Assembly: GCA_013298165.1 (NCBI GenBank)
Contig: JAAFJU010000002.1
Span: forward strand, 34,986 to 98,985
Reading direction: 5' to 3'
Length of the DNA: 64,000 nucleotides
DNA from: Synechococcales cyanobacterium bin31.maxbin.ball.101
Lineage (GTDB): Bacteria > Cyanobacteriota > Cyanobacteriia > Leptolyngbyales > Leptolyngbyaceae
Below, in pieces: positions 10,419 to 21,039 of this stretch (its first letter is position 1; every line of letters begins with the position of its first letter). Under the pieces are notes generated by a model that was given only the letters and a program-made list of their open reading frames with translations, searched no databases and was not told the DNA's origin. A program made the position numbers and the translations under genes.

Positions 10419-11054
10419 TCACCAAATTCGACTCATGCTCAATATAAACCCCGGCATCACGTCGCCACAATCAATCGAATTTGGTGAATCCAAAACCACT
10501 GCATCTCGCTCAGGACGATAAACTTCAATCTGTCTGTTTTTGGGATTGATCAATAACCCCAGTCTTACTCCTAGCCGTCGATATTCTTCCATCTTTTCCT
10601 GCAACGGTTTCAGATTGTCTGTAGCGGATCGCAGCTCAATGACAAAATCAGGGACGATCGGAATAAACCCAACAATCTTCACCCCTTCCAATCGCGACTT
10701 TTCAATCCAAGACACATCCGGTGACATCTTTCCGCCCCCGATCTGGGTGAAATCATAGCCTGTCGATGAGTCAAAGGCTTCACCTAGATTCGATTGTCGG
10801 TTCCAAATCTCAACATCAGCCCCTAAGCTCATATTTCTTTTCCCACTTTCACCACCTGCTGGAGGCGTAATAATCAACTCTCCTTCTTTCGTTAACTCAA
10901 GGCGTAAATCTGGGTTCTGAAGGCAGAGCCGATCGAAATGTTCTGGTGTCACGATCAACTTGACATCGCTAACATCCAAGAGCCATGGCTGATGTGCGAT
11001 GGTCTGCGATCGTTCTTCAAGCATCGATTCAGTAGGAATAGCGGCAACGGTCAT
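10419..11054 (-). CDS. Uma2 family endonuclease (DUF820)
   Basis: A member of the large cyanobacterial Uma2/DUF820 family, which has a PD-(D/E)xK nuclease-like fold. Copies are numerous and their roles mostly unknown. It has 211 residues. The core motifs are visible: PDVSWIEKSR, then PDFVIELRSATDNLKPLQEK with the acidic-x-Lys pattern, and a C-terminal strand RQIEVYRPERD. The ATG at 11054 is preferred over the upstream TTG because GGAGG lies six bases before it. It sits next to the AAA/TOPRIM-like pair but points the other way. Confidence 0.9.
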   Translation of the reverse strand: MTVAAIPTESMLEERSQTIAHQPWLLDVSDVKLIVTPEHFDRLCLQNPDLRLELTKEGELIITPPAGGESGKRNMSLGADVEIWNRQSNLGEAFDSSTGYDFTQIGGGKMSPDVSWIEKSRLEGVKIVGFIPIVPDFVIELRSATDNLKPLQEKMEEYRRLGVRLGLLINPKNRQIEVYRPERDAVVLDSPNSIDCGDVMPGFILSMSRIW

Positions 11055-11219
11055 AAAAACCTCCAACGATCGGTGGGAGTTCGATCCTAGCGGTCTTATT
11101 ATATCATTCTCGAAAGCCAGCTCGAATGATCGTACTTGGCCTGATTTGTCTTCGGTAAAACTGTCAGACGATCGGGTAAAATTGGGATATCAATTAATCG
11201 CGGAAGGTCGCTAATCATC

Positions 11220-12411
11220 GTGACTCCACCCAGTTCTCCCACAAAACATCCTCGTCTCCTATCCTTTACTCTGGATGGTTGGGATGTTTTGGGCGATCGG
11301 GTTTCGGTGACATTGAGTGATGGTGTTGCAGTACTGGTAGGCCGTAATGGGGCTGGGAAGTCTGCAATTTTGGAAGGATTACAGAGAATATCCTTGTATG
11401 CGATCGAAGTCGGCATATTTGTATATCACTCGATTGATAGAGAAAGTCTTCCAACAATATTAGAGCTTGATATCTTAACCCCAACTAATCGTCAAATCAG
11501 ATACAACTATGAACTACTTACATCCGAAAATGAAGATATTTCAGATTCTATAAGTGATGAAGGAACATCTTGCTCTTGGAATGACAGTTGTCATTATTTA
11601 GATGGACAAAAAGAACTTATTTGGAAAACTTTAAATGGGAAAACAACGTTATCCGGTCGTGAAATTCCTACTATTTTAGGGATCACTTCTTCAGTTCGAC
11701 AATTTAATTTTCCAAAGCAACCACAAGTAGATTTGCCGGATGAAGCTGGATGGGTCTATTCTGTATTGAAGGGAATAAATTTCATCCAGGCCACCCAGAC
11801 TCGTCATACTCCTATCTTTCAGACTCGTGAACGGAGATTATCGTTTCTGAGCATTTCAAAGAAAGGTATTCGTTTTCCATCCAGTTTACCTGATGAACTT
11901 TCCGCTAAAATTTTTCGAATGAAATCAGAAGTGAGAGAAGAACTAGAGCTGATTTGTCAACGGGTTGGTTTAGGGCAGAAGATATTAGTAAAAGAATCTG
12001 CTATGGGTGAGCAAATTAATGATGAGTTCATCGCTTCAATCTCATTAGATGGTGTGAATTTCGGACTACTTTCTGACGGTACACTTCGAGTTTTATCTAT
12101 TTTAATTGGGATTATTGATTCATCTTCGAGTTCGACGATCATTATCGAAGAGCCTGAAGTACACATTCATCCTGCAATGCTAGAAAAGCTGCTCAATGAG
12201 ATTGAATCCTATACCTATGGTGATGGTTTATTGATGTCAACACAGTCTCCACAGGTGGTTGCTTGGACAAGTCCAGATAAGATTAATTTAGTCCATCGAT
12301 CGGATGGAAAAACGATCGTTCGGAAGTTGGGAGCGGTCGAAATTCAAAATGTTATTGAGTACCTTTCTGAGGAAGGTAGTTTAGGCGAATGGCTATATAG
12401 CGGGATTGTCG

Positions 12412-12419
<8 letters not shown>
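11220..12419 (+). CDS. AAA family ATPase (AAA_15/21 type), candidate defence gene
   Basis: A 399-residue ABC/SMC-like ATPase of the OLD-type AAA_15/21 group. It has Walker A GRNGAGKS (about residues 41-48), a long insertion where SMC proteins carry their coil, a signature-like LLSDGTLRVLS, Walker B IIIEEPEVHIHP, and a D-loop region followed by STQSP. The start is GTG 11220, with GGAAGG 17 bases upstream. The stop overlaps the start of the next gene by eight bases, so the two are translationally coupled. The body (11,400-12,400) is visibly AT-richer than its neighbours, a sign of transfer. ATPases of this type paired with a TOPRIM-like protein are common in phage-defence modules. Confidence 0.85.
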
Positions 12420-14141
<1,722 letters not shown>

Positions 14142-14234
14142 CTAAAAGCCGTTGATAAGCTTACCACTTGTTAATTCTCAATATGGCGATCGGATTGCAA
14201 AACTATGATCTATGCAGAAATACGATCAGGTATG

Positions 14235-14358
14235 CCATCCGCGTGCGTCAAGCGAAACAACGCAAGCGGCCAAAAAATGTCCATCCCAAAAACACCCGAA
14301 ACACGATCGCTCACCCATCCACCAACCCGTAACGTGCGTTAAGCGAAGCAACGCACGT
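14235..14358. repeat. Pair of hairpin repeats of the GTGCGTTA type
   Basis: Two related copies of a short element lie upstream of tgt, at about 14240-14265 and 14333-14358. The second is a clean hairpin: CGTGCGTT, a loop reading aagcgaag, then AACGCACG. It resembles the GGTGCGTTA/TAACGCACC hairpin repeat dispersed in many cyanobacterial genomes. The first copy is degenerate. No gene lies here. The convergent hairpin may also end the unknown gene at 14378. Confidence 0.6.
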
Positions 14359-14377
14359 GGCAAAAAACACCCACTAT

Positions 14378-14845
14378 CTAAAAATCGTCATCATCATCCC
14401 CACAGCTATCCCAGCCCGACGACAGCACATCCGCCACCACCGCATCCAAAGCCGCCCGATCGATCGCCCGATCGCCCACAGTCCTCAACAAACTCCCCAC
14501 AGGAATCAACCGCAGACAGCGATCGTCCTGCATCAGATCAAAAAAGCACTGGCCCGCCTCCGTCCCCGCCGGAACCGATCGGCCCAACTGCACATAATCA
14601 AAACTCGCCACATTGAGATAGATTGAGCCATTAGAGACCATCGTTGCACTAGAGGCTTCATTAAAAACCTCCACAACACAGCCCTCACCATGACTCACCA
14701 TCTCCCCATCCTGGAAAAACACATACTTCACTCGGCTCAGATCGCCCAGCAACCGTTGCATATCCCGTTTGTCCACCAAAAGACCCGCATCCACAATACA
14801 GGGAGCTGGACGCCTGACACCGCGTGAAATAAACTCGTGACTCAT
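14378..14845 (-). CDS. Conserved hypothetical protein
   Basis: A soluble protein of 155 residues from the ATG at 14845; an in-frame TTG two codons earlier is less likely. I do not recognise a family. It has mixed alpha/beta composition, a central YVFFQDGEMVSHGEGCVVEV segment and a strongly acidic C-terminus (CGDDDDDF). Its length, ordinary codon use and lack of overlap with other genes suggest it is real. It is transcribed alone, divergently from cobS. Confidence 0.6.
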   Translation of the reverse strand: MSHEFISRGVRRPAPCIVDAGLLVDKRDMQRLLGDLSRVKYVFFQDGEMVSHGEGCVVEVFNEASSATMVSNGSIYLNVASFDYVQLGRSVPAGTEAGQCFFDLMQDDRCLRLIPVGSLLRTVGDRAIDRAALDAVVADVLSSGWDSCGDDDDDF

Positions 14846-15036
14846 AGCCAAAAAACTGCAAAATCCTAGAGAATAAAACCAAACTTGCTCATGCTGTTCG
14901 ACTTATCAAGCCGATCGTCCCCTTAAAACAGGTTTCGATCGTCTGAGTCATCGACTCTCTTCTATATTCTGGCACAGCACTCAAATCGCGCCACTATTTT
15001 ACGAATCTCATCCTAAACATAAAGAATCATTCACCC

Positions 15037-15819
15037 ATGTATCGACTTCTCCGGGCATTCATTCAGAAATTTTTAGGCGCGATCGTCTTCTATACCCAGA
15101 TCCCCTTACCCCACAGCCTGCCCCTCGACTTCGACGGGATCGCGAGGTTTGCGCCGTTGGTGGGGATGGGGATTGGGGGGATTTTGGTCTTGGTGGCTGG
15201 GCTACTGCTGGGGTTAACCCCGATCGCACCGCTTCTACTCGCCACAATTGTGACGGCTTTGTGGGTCTGGATTACGGGGGCGTTGCATTTGGATGGGGCG
15301 ATGGATACGGCGGATGGGTTGGCCTGTATGGACCGCGATCGGCGACTGGATGTGATGCGGGATCCCCATAATGGGGCCTTTGGGATTTTGACGGGGATCG
15401 TGATTTTGATGCTGAAGACGGCGGCGATGGTTCCGGATACGGCGGCGCTTTATAGTCCGGTGATATGGGCGTTGCCGTTGGTCTGTGGCTGGGCGCGCTG
15501 GGGACAGTTGATTGCGATCGTGCGGTTTCCTTATTTACGGGCGGAAGGAAAAGGTAAGTTGCACAAGACGGCGATTCGCGGGTTTCGGGATGCGCTGCCG
15601 AGTTTGTTGATTTTGCTTAGTGGGCAATTGGTGGCGTACTACTGGGGAGTTCTGTCCTTGGAACAGACGGTGATGATGCCGATCGCCGCTTTATTTTTTA
15701 GTTGGAGCTTTTCGACTTGGATCGATTCCAAGTTTGATGGTCATACGGGGGATACTTACGGGGCGATCGTGGAATGGAATGAAACCTTCTTGCTGTGCGT
15801 TCTGGCGTTAACGTCTTAA
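15037..15819 (+). CDS. cobS: Adenosylcobinamide-GDP ribazoletransferase (cobalamin synthase)
   Basis: Joins adenosylcobinamide-GDP to alpha-ribazole or its phosphate in the last part of the cobamide pathway, within the membrane. It has 260 residues. Family motifs are FYTQIPLP near the N-terminus, the metal and substrate motif LHLDGAMDTADGLAC (residues ~87-101), then MRDPHNGAFG and the membrane helices that follow. The C-terminus carries the DGHTGDTYGA motif. ATG at 15037. It has no operon partner here; cbiA is 5 kb away on the other strand. Confidence 0.96.
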   Translation: MYRLLRAFIQKFLGAIVFYTQIPLPHSLPLDFDGIARFAPLVGMGIGGILVLVAGLLLGLTPIAPLLLATIVTALWVWITGALHLDGAMDTADGLACMDRDRRLDVMRDPHNGAFGILTGIVILMLKTAAMVPDTAALYSPVIWALPLVCGWARWGQLIAIVRFPYLRAEGKGKLHKTAIRGFRDALPSLLILLSGQLVAYYWGVLSLEQTVMMPIAALFFSWSFSTWIDSKFDGHTGDTYGAIVEWNETFLLCVLALTS

Positions 15820-15856
15820 TGTCGAGGACTGAGCGGAGTCGAAGTCCGGCTTGTAT
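15820..15856. repeat. Dispersed GAGCGGAGTCGAA repeat, copy 1
   Basis: The short spacer between cobS and the channel gene is almost entirely one copy of an imperfect palindrome (GGACTGAGCGGAGTCGAAGT) repeated at least ten times in intergenic gaps of this window. It may act as a bidirectional terminator for the two convergent genes. Confidence 0.75.
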
Positions 15857-15859
15857 TGA

Positions 15860-16711
15860 TTAGGGCAACTTGGCTCCGCAGCGCTTGCAAAATTTGGCAT
15901 CCCCGTCATGGGCCAGCCAGCCGCAGGATTCGCACACTAGTTCGACTTGGCCCTCCGTCTTCACCAACTGCCGAATCAAATCTCCCAACTGCCAAGGAAT
16001 CAACACCACCCCCGTCAAAATTGCGACCACCGTAATTCCCCGCCCCAACTGCGACTTCGGCGTAATATCCCCAAAGCCTGCCGTCGTCACGGTAGAAACG
16101 CAGAAGTAAATGGCATCTAGAAAGGTCCGAAAGCCGGGATTTGTGGGATGTTCGACTTCATAAATGAGTCCAGCATAGACAAAGACGATCGACACCACGG
16201 TAAAAATAATCCGCGCAAAAATGGCTGCATCTTCGCCCGTCACATAGCCAAATACCGTCCGCCCACCCAAAAAACGGATCAGCTTTAAAATCCGAAACCA
16301 TCGCAGAATTCGCAAAAATTCTACATTCCCAAACCCTAATAATGACGGCAAAATTGCCATGAGATCAATTAATGAAAACAGGCTAAATACGTATTTGAAA
16401 CGCTTTTCTGCACACCAAAATCGAAATAAATACTCCACCGTAAACAGCAATAAGATTCCCCGATCGCAGTTTTCTAAAACCGATCGTAGCCCCGGTGAAA
16501 TGGCATAACTTTCCACTACAAAAATGGCGGATGACACCAGCACAGCGCCTGTTAATCCCAGTGTTAAGGCTCGACCGATCGGCGTTTCGATATCATCTAG
16601 GTAGAATGCAATTTTCGATCGTAACCCCAGATTCTCTGACTCTTGAATCCCCGTTTCCTGTATATCCAAACTACAAAGCCTCCAAAATCCAAAATCCAAA
16701 ATCCAAATCAT
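15860..16711 (-). CDS. Voltage-gated potassium-channel-like ion channel with C-terminal zinc ribbon
   Basis: A six-helix cation channel of the Kch/Kv-like superfamily. Transmembrane helices begin at about residue 45. The S4-like segment FLRILRWFRILKLIRFLGG carries regularly spaced arginines. The pore reads TVTTAGFGDITP, a GFGD filter in place of the GYGD of typical K+ channels. The C-terminus ends in a rubredoxin-like zinc ribbon (CESCGWL...CKRCGAKLP). The frame opens with an ATG overlapping the TGA of the SIS gene (ATGA). However, its first ten residues (IWILDFGFW) are encoded by an AAAATCC heptamer repeat, so the true start may be later, for example a TTG near 16669. Confidence 0.8.
   Translation of the reverse strand: MIWILDFGFWRLCSLDIQETGIQESENLGLRSKIAFYLDDIETPIGRALTLGLTGAVLVSSAIFVVESYAISPGLRSVLENCDRGILLLFTVEYLFRFWCAEKRFKYVFSLFSLIDLMAILPSLLGFGNVEFLRILRWFRILKLIRFLGGRTVFGYVTGEDAAIFARIIFTVVSIVFVYAGLIYEVEHPTNPGFRTFLDAIYFCVSTVTTAGFGDITPKSQLGRGITVVAILTGVVLIPWQLGDLIRQLVKTEGQVELVCESCGWLAHDGDAKFCKRCGAKLP
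16680..16707. repeat. AAAATCC heptamer tandem repeat
   Basis: About four units of the heptamer CCAAAAT in tandem between the SIS gene and the channel gene, read through by the annotated start of the channel gene. The same heptamer recurs at about 27758-27785 and 32587-32634. It belongs to the class of short tandemly repeated heptamers known from cyanobacteria. Confidence 0.8.
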
Positions 16712-17793
16712 CCAATAAACTTCGTCAAATACCTAGGCTGATCTACGTCCAAGTCAAGCGATCGCGCCCAATCGTACGCCAAGAGTTGCAAGGGTAACAC
16801 CATCAAAAATGGCATCAACCAATCGGCAATCGGTTCGACTTCCAATACTTCATCGAGTCCCGGCAGCAAGCCATGATCGCGTGGCCCAATGCCAATGATA
16901 TAACTCCCAAAAGAGCGAAATCGATCGAGATCCGATCGAATCTTTTGATCTGACAGCGTAGAACTCGTCATCAACGCAATCACGGGAAACCCCGGTTTCA
17001 AAATGGCCATGGGACCGTGACAAAAATCTCCCGCCCCAAACCCCTCTGCATGAACGTAGCAGGTTTCCTTGAGTTTTAGCGCTCCTTCGAGGGCGATCGG
17101 CTGCATCAAGGCTCGCCCCAACAGCACCACGGATTCCCTCATCATCCAGTCTAACCCCCAGCCCTCTCCGACCGCTTGAGTTTTGAGTTCAGTCAGGGTG
17201 GTTTCGATCGCTTTGGGAAGCTGGGCAAGGTCCGATCGTAATGCCGCCGCCCTCGTCAAATCCACAATCCCCCTCGATTGGGCTAAATCCACCGCTAGCC
17301 GAGCTAAGACTGCTAACTGCGCAGTAAAGCTCTTCGTTGCTGCCACTGCTCCCTCGACTCCGGCGGGCGTGACAATGCCTGCATCGGCCATCTGGACTAA
17401 CGGCGAAGCCTCGACATTGGCGATCGCGAGTACTTTGAATTCACCAGGATGACTCGTTTGGATCTGCGCTAGAGCTTCTAACAAATCTTTGGTCTTGCCG
17501 GATTGGCTGAGGGCGACGATCGTGGTGCCCGGTTCGAGGAGAGGGGGGCGATCGGTCCATTCTGCGGCATCTAGGACTCGGGTGGGGAGCTTTGTGAGGG
17601 ATTCAAACCAGTGTTGGGCGACGAGGGCGGCGTGACGACTGGAGCCACAGGCGAGGAGGACCAATCGTTGCGTTGACGTGGGATCTTGGAGCCAGTCTGG
17701 CAACGGCAAATCCATGGCTAAGCAATCCGCCACGACCTGCGGCTGCTGCCAGATGTTTTGCAACATCACCGAATCCTTTGCAAAATCGCTCAT
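16708..17793 (-). CDS. SIS domain sugar-phosphate isomerase-like protein
   Basis: A 361-residue protein with two SIS (sugar isomerase) domains, like the isomerase half of glucosamine-6-phosphate synthase but without the glutaminase domain. Visible motifs are LLACGSSRHAALVAQHW, VALSQSGKTKDLLEAL, GVEGAVAATKSFTAQLAVL and KLKETCYVHAEGFGAGDFCH. It may interconvert or deaminate an amino-sugar phosphate, or act as a GlmS-like regulator. The substrate cannot be read from sequence. ATG at 17793 with AAGGAG ahead. The stop overlaps the start of the channel gene. Confidence 0.85.
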   Translation of the reverse strand: MSDFAKDSVMLQNIWQQPQVVADCLAMDLPLPDWLQDPTSTQRLVLLACGSSRHAALVAQHWFESLTKLPTRVLDAAEWTDRPPLLEPGTTIVALSQSGKTKDLLEALAQIQTSHPGEFKVLAIANVEASPLVQMADAGIVTPAGVEGAVAATKSFTAQLAVLARLAVDLAQSRGIVDLTRAAALRSDLAQLPKAIETTLTELKTQAVGEGWGLDWMMRESVVLLGRALMQPIALEGALKLKETCYVHAEGFGAGDFCHGPMAILKPGFPVIALMTSSTLSDQKIRSDLDRFRSFGSYIIGIGPRDHGLLPGLDEVLEVEPIADWLMPFLMVLPLQLLAYDWARSLDLDVDQPRYLTKFIG

Positions 17794-17842
17794 AATGTAA
17801 ACCGCTCCTTTTCAGTGGTCCCATCAACGGTCCTCAACGCCC

Positions 17843-18232
17843 ATGCCCGGTTGGAAAATCTCAACAGAATTTAGTTTCTCCGCAGCCCATGTCATTAAAG
17901 ACTACGACGGACCCTGTGGTCGAATGCATGGTCATAACTATCTGGTCCGCATTGAAGCCAAAAGCGATCGGCTCCACAGCTCCCAATACTGCCCAAACCC
18001 TGTCATGGTAGCGGATTATCGCACCTTAAAATGGGCCAAAAAAGACGTGACTAAAGGCGGACTCGATCACTGCATCCTGAACGAAGTCATGCCCCCCGAA
18101 TACGAGACTACGGCTGAAATGATCGCCCAATACATCTACGACAAAACCAAAAAAATGCTCCCTGAAGGGATTTCTCTGACGATCGCCATCTCCGAATCCC
18201 CCAACGCCTGGGCCTATTACGGCGACGACTAA
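17843..18232 (+). CDS. queD: 6-carboxytetrahydropterin synthase
   Basis: Converts dihydroneopterin triphosphate to 6-carboxytetrahydropterin, the second step of 7-deazaguanine (queuosine) synthesis. It has 129 residues. The zinc ligands are His16 (SAAH) and the two His of MHGH (29 and 31). The catalytic Cys25 in PCGRMHGH gives the CxxxHGH spacing that marks QueD. It is followed 47 bases later by queE, the next enzyme, on the same strand. tgt lies nearby. Confidence 0.93.
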   Translation: MPGWKISTEFSFSAAHVIKDYDGPCGRMHGHNYLVRIEAKSDRLHSSQYCPNPVMVADYRTLKWAKKDVTKGGLDHCILNEVMPPEYETTAEMIAQYIYDKTKKMLPEGISLTIAISESPNAWAYYGDD

Positions 18233-18279
18233 CCTATTCGGGGCTGGGAAAGCCAGCCCCTACAATTTTTCTTTTTCCC

Positions 18280-18879
18280 ATGACACAAATTTTACCGATC
18301 GTCGAAACCTTCCACTCCGTCCAAGGCGAAGGCGCATGGTGCGGAACCAACGCCTACTTCATCCGCCTTGCCCTCTGCGACGTGGGTTGTCCCTGGTGCG
18401 ATACCAAGATTTCTTGGAGCGATAAAAATCATCCTAAGATTTCGATCGACCAACTCACCCATCAAGCCAAAGCTACAAACCCCCACTTCGTCGTCATCAC
18501 AGGCGGCGAACCGTTGATTCATGATTTGACAGAACTCACCCACGCCCTCAAATCTGAAACCCTCCGCACTCACCTCGAAACCTCCGGCTCCCATCCCTAC
18601 TCCGGCACCTTCGACTGGATCACCCTCTCCCCAAAACCGTTCAAACCTCCCATCGGCGACATTTACGATCATGCCCACGAACTCAAACTGATTATCTCCC
18701 AACCCGAAGACTTCGCCTGGGCCGAAACCCAATCAAACCTCACCAATCCCGAAGCCGTCCGCTACCTCCAACCCGAATGGAATAGCCCCGACAGCCAAAC
18801 CCTCGTCTTCAACTACGTCCTAAAAAATCCCCAATGGCGCATCAGCCTCCAAACCCACAAACTCCTAGGCGTCCAATAA
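18280..18879 (+). CDS. queE: 7-carboxy-7-deazaguanine synthase
   Basis: Radical-SAM enzyme that rearranges carboxytetrahydropterin to 7-carboxy-7-deazaguanine. It has 199 residues. The cluster motif is CDVGCPWCDT (CX3CX2C, residues ~31-38). It is followed by FVVITGGEPLIHDLTEL, the GGE motif for S-adenosylmethionine binding, and LETSGSHPYSG. The N-terminal TFHSVQGEGAWCGTNAYFIR is typical of QueE. It forms an operon with queD. Confidence 0.94.
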   Translation: MTQILPIVETFHSVQGEGAWCGTNAYFIRLALCDVGCPWCDTKISWSDKNHPKISIDQLTHQAKATNPHFVVITGGEPLIHDLTELTHALKSETLRTHLETSGSHPYSGTFDWITLSPKPFKPPIGDIYDHAHELKLIISQPEDFAWAETQSNLTNPEAVRYLQPEWNSPDSQTLVFNYVLKNPQWRISLQTHKLLGVQ

Positions 18880-18980
18880 ACCCGAGTCGCAAACCGATCG
18901 AACCCGAGTCGCAAACCGATCGAACCCGAGTCGCAAACCAATCGAACCCGAGTCGCGGGCTGAGCGGAGTCGAAGCCCAA
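18880..18980. repeat. Triple 22-bp tandem repeat joined to a dispersed repeat
   Basis: Immediately after queE, a 22-bp unit (ACCCGAGTCGCAAACCGATC and two more bases) occurs three times in tandem, the third with one substitution. A fourth partial unit then runs into a copy of the GGCTGAGCGGAGTCGAAGCC dispersed repeat (18957-18979). No spacers separate the units, so this is not a CRISPR. It may function as a terminator for queDE. Confidence 0.8.
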
Positions 18981-19141
18981 CTCATAGATTGAAATCTATG
19001 CAATCCTCTTCAGCCATAAGCTAACCCAATGAATCCCCTCAGGCATTGCAACTTTACGTATCGCAACATCGGGATCAAAACGGTCATAATAGATTCATAA
19101 AGAAATCCAAAATAATTAGTCGTTTAGAAGAGGTTAGTCCC

Positions 19142-20875
19142 ATGGTGTCATCCGTCGCAGCTCCAAAGAAAACCGCTCCCAAACAACGTCTGACGCTCCA
19201 ACATTCTGAAATTGCTCCCGACACCACGGTGATCCGATCGCTCGACTGGGATCGCGATCGCTTCGACATCGAATTCGCCCTGCAAAACGGCACCACCTAC
19301 AACTCCTTCCTGATTCGCGGCGAACAAACCGCCCTGATCGACACCTCCCACGCCAAATTTAAAGACACCTATCTCAAGCTCCTCACTGGACTGATTGATC
19401 CAAAAACGATCGACTACTTGATCATCAGCCACACCGAACCCGACCACAGCGGCCTGGTCAAAGACGTGATTGCGCTGAATCCTGACATCGTCGTCGTCGG
19501 CGCAAAAGTGGCGCTGCAATTCCTCGACGACCTCGTGCATCAGCCCTACAACAAAAAAATGGTCAAAAGCGGCGAAAAGCTCGACCTCGGCAACGGTCAC
19601 ATCCTAGAGTTCATCTCCGCCCCAAATCTCCACTGGCCCGACACGATTTTCACCTACGACCACGCCACGCAGCACCTGTTCACCTGTGACGCCTTCGGGA
19701 TGCACTACTGCGACGACTCCACCTACGACGAAGATCTGGACCTGATCTCGGCGGACTATCGGATTTACTACGACTGCCTCATGGGTCCGAACGCGAAGTC
19801 GGTGCTGGGTGCGATCAAACGGATGAACGAATTGCCTGGAGTCAAGACGATCGCCACGGGCCACGGTCCCCTGATCCAACATCACCTCGACGAACTCGTC
19901 GGACGCTACCAGACCTGGAGCAACGAAAAAGCCAAAGCCGCGAAAAACGTCGCGATCTTCTACGCTGCTGAATATGGTGATGCGGATCAGCTTTCCGGCT
20001 ATCTCTCCAACGGGATTTTAAAAACCGAAGTCCTAGTTGAATCCTTCGATTTGTCTACGGCGGAACTCACGGAAATCCGTCACGCTGTTGAACTCGCCAA
20101 TGGCATCCTGATTGTGATGCCGCCCCAAGGCAATGACACCATTTCGATCGCCATCAGCACGATCGTCGCCGCCTCCAACAGCAAGCAAGCCTACGGACTC
20201 TGTGAATCCGGCGGAGACAATGATGAACCCGTTGCAACACTTCGTGCGCGGTTCCAGGAAGCAGGACTCACTGAAGCGTTTCCTCCGATCAAGCTGGAAA
20301 ATGGCACAGGCACTGCGGTCTACAATCTCTGCGAAGAATCCGGCGTAGACATCGGCCAATGGCTGACCCGCGATCGTACCGTCCAACAAATGAAAGCCCT
20401 CGATGGCGATCTGGACAAAGCCCTCGGTCGTCTCAGCGGTGGACTTTACATCGTCACCGCGCAAAAAGGTGACAGTCGCAGTGCGATGTTGGCGTCTTGG
20501 GTCTCCCAAGCGAGTTTCAAGCCCTTGGGGTTGACGATCGCCGTGGCCAAAGACCGGGCGATCGAATCCTTGATGCGGGTTGGCGATAGTTTTGTTCTGA
20601 ACGTTTTGGAAGAGAATAACTATCAACCCTTGATGAAGCATTTTCTGAAACGCTTTGGACCGGGGAGCGATCGCTTTGAAGGCATCGACATTCAAACGGC
20701 ACAAAACGGCAGTCCCATTTTGACCACAGCCCTGGCCTACCTCGAATGTGAAGTCAAAACGCGAATGGAATGCAGTGATCACTGGTTAGTGTACGCCTCG
20801 GTTTCGATCGGGCGTCTCTCGAACTCAGAAGCCCGCACCGCCGTCCACCACCGGAAAGTTGGGAACCACTACTAA
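19142..20875 (+). CDS. flv3: Flavodiiron protein Flv3 (diiron ligands intact)
   Basis: C-class cyanobacterial flavodiiron protein that reduces O2 to water with photosynthetic electrons (Mehler-like reaction). The start is the ATG at 19142 with AGAAGAGG upstream; the frame continues upstream but those residues do not match relatives. It has 577 residues in three parts. The beta-lactamase-like diiron domain keeps the canonical ligands H-x-E-x-D-H (SHTEPDHSG, residues ~97-102), NLHWPD, FTCDAFG and ATGHGP. A flavodoxin domain starts at VAIFYAAEYGDAD. A C-terminal flavin reductase domain runs from GRLSGGLYIVTAQ. It lies 164 bases upstream of flv1, and the proteins probably form a heterodimer. Confidence 0.93.
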   Translation: MVSSVAAPKKTAPKQRLTLQHSEIAPDTTVIRSLDWDRDRFDIEFALQNGTTYNSFLIRGEQTALIDTSHAKFKDTYLKLLTGLIDPKTIDYLIISHTEPDHSGLVKDVIALNPDIVVVGAKVALQFLDDLVHQPYNKKMVKSGEKLDLGNGHILEFISAPNLHWPDTIFTYDHATQHLFTCDAFGMHYCDDSTYDEDLDLISADYRIYYDCLMGPNAKSVLGAIKRMNELPGVKTIATGHGPLIQHHLDELVGRYQTWSNEKAKAAKNVAIFYAAEYGDADQLSGYLSNGILKTEVLVESFDLSTAELTEIRHAVELANGILIVMPPQGNDTISIAISTIVAASNSKQAYGLCESGGDNDEPVATLRARFQEAGLTEAFPPIKLENGTGTAVYNLCEESGVDIGQWLTRDRTVQQMKALDGDLDKALGRLSGGLYIVTAQKGDSRSAMLASWVSQASFKPLGLTIAVAKDRAIESLMRVGDSFVLNVLEENNYQPLMKHFLKRFGPGSDRFEGIDIQTAQNGSPILTTALAYLECEVKTRMECSDHWLVYASVSIGRLSNSEARTAVHHRKVGNHY

Positions 20876-21020
20876 GTCCCAAGCCGCTCCCAGCCAGGGT
20901 TCGGCTCCGCTCACCCTTCGATAGATGGGAACTGAATGACTCTGCTCACCCTCCGACCCACAACTACGGGGGCTGAGCGGAGTCAAAGCCCAAACCCCGC
21001 AGGCGACCCATAACAGCTCT
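20876..21020. repeat. Dispersed repeats between flv3 and flv1
   Basis: The gap holds one copy of the dispersed palindrome in each orientation: GGTTCGGCTCCGCTCACC at about 20898-20917 and GGGGCTGAGCGGAGTCAAAG at about 20968-20993. A more diverged third copy lies between them. Despite these, flv1 likely remains co-expressed with flv3. Confidence 0.75.
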
Positions 21021-21039
21021 AAAGGAAGGAACTACACCT

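Noticed and set aside
18880..18956. Tandem 22-bp repeats considered as a CRISPR array
   Set aside because: Units abut with no unique spacers and no cas genes are near.
19046..19141. Upstream extension of flv3
   Set aside because: The extra 32 residues match no relative, and AGAAGAGG lies just before the ATG at 19142.
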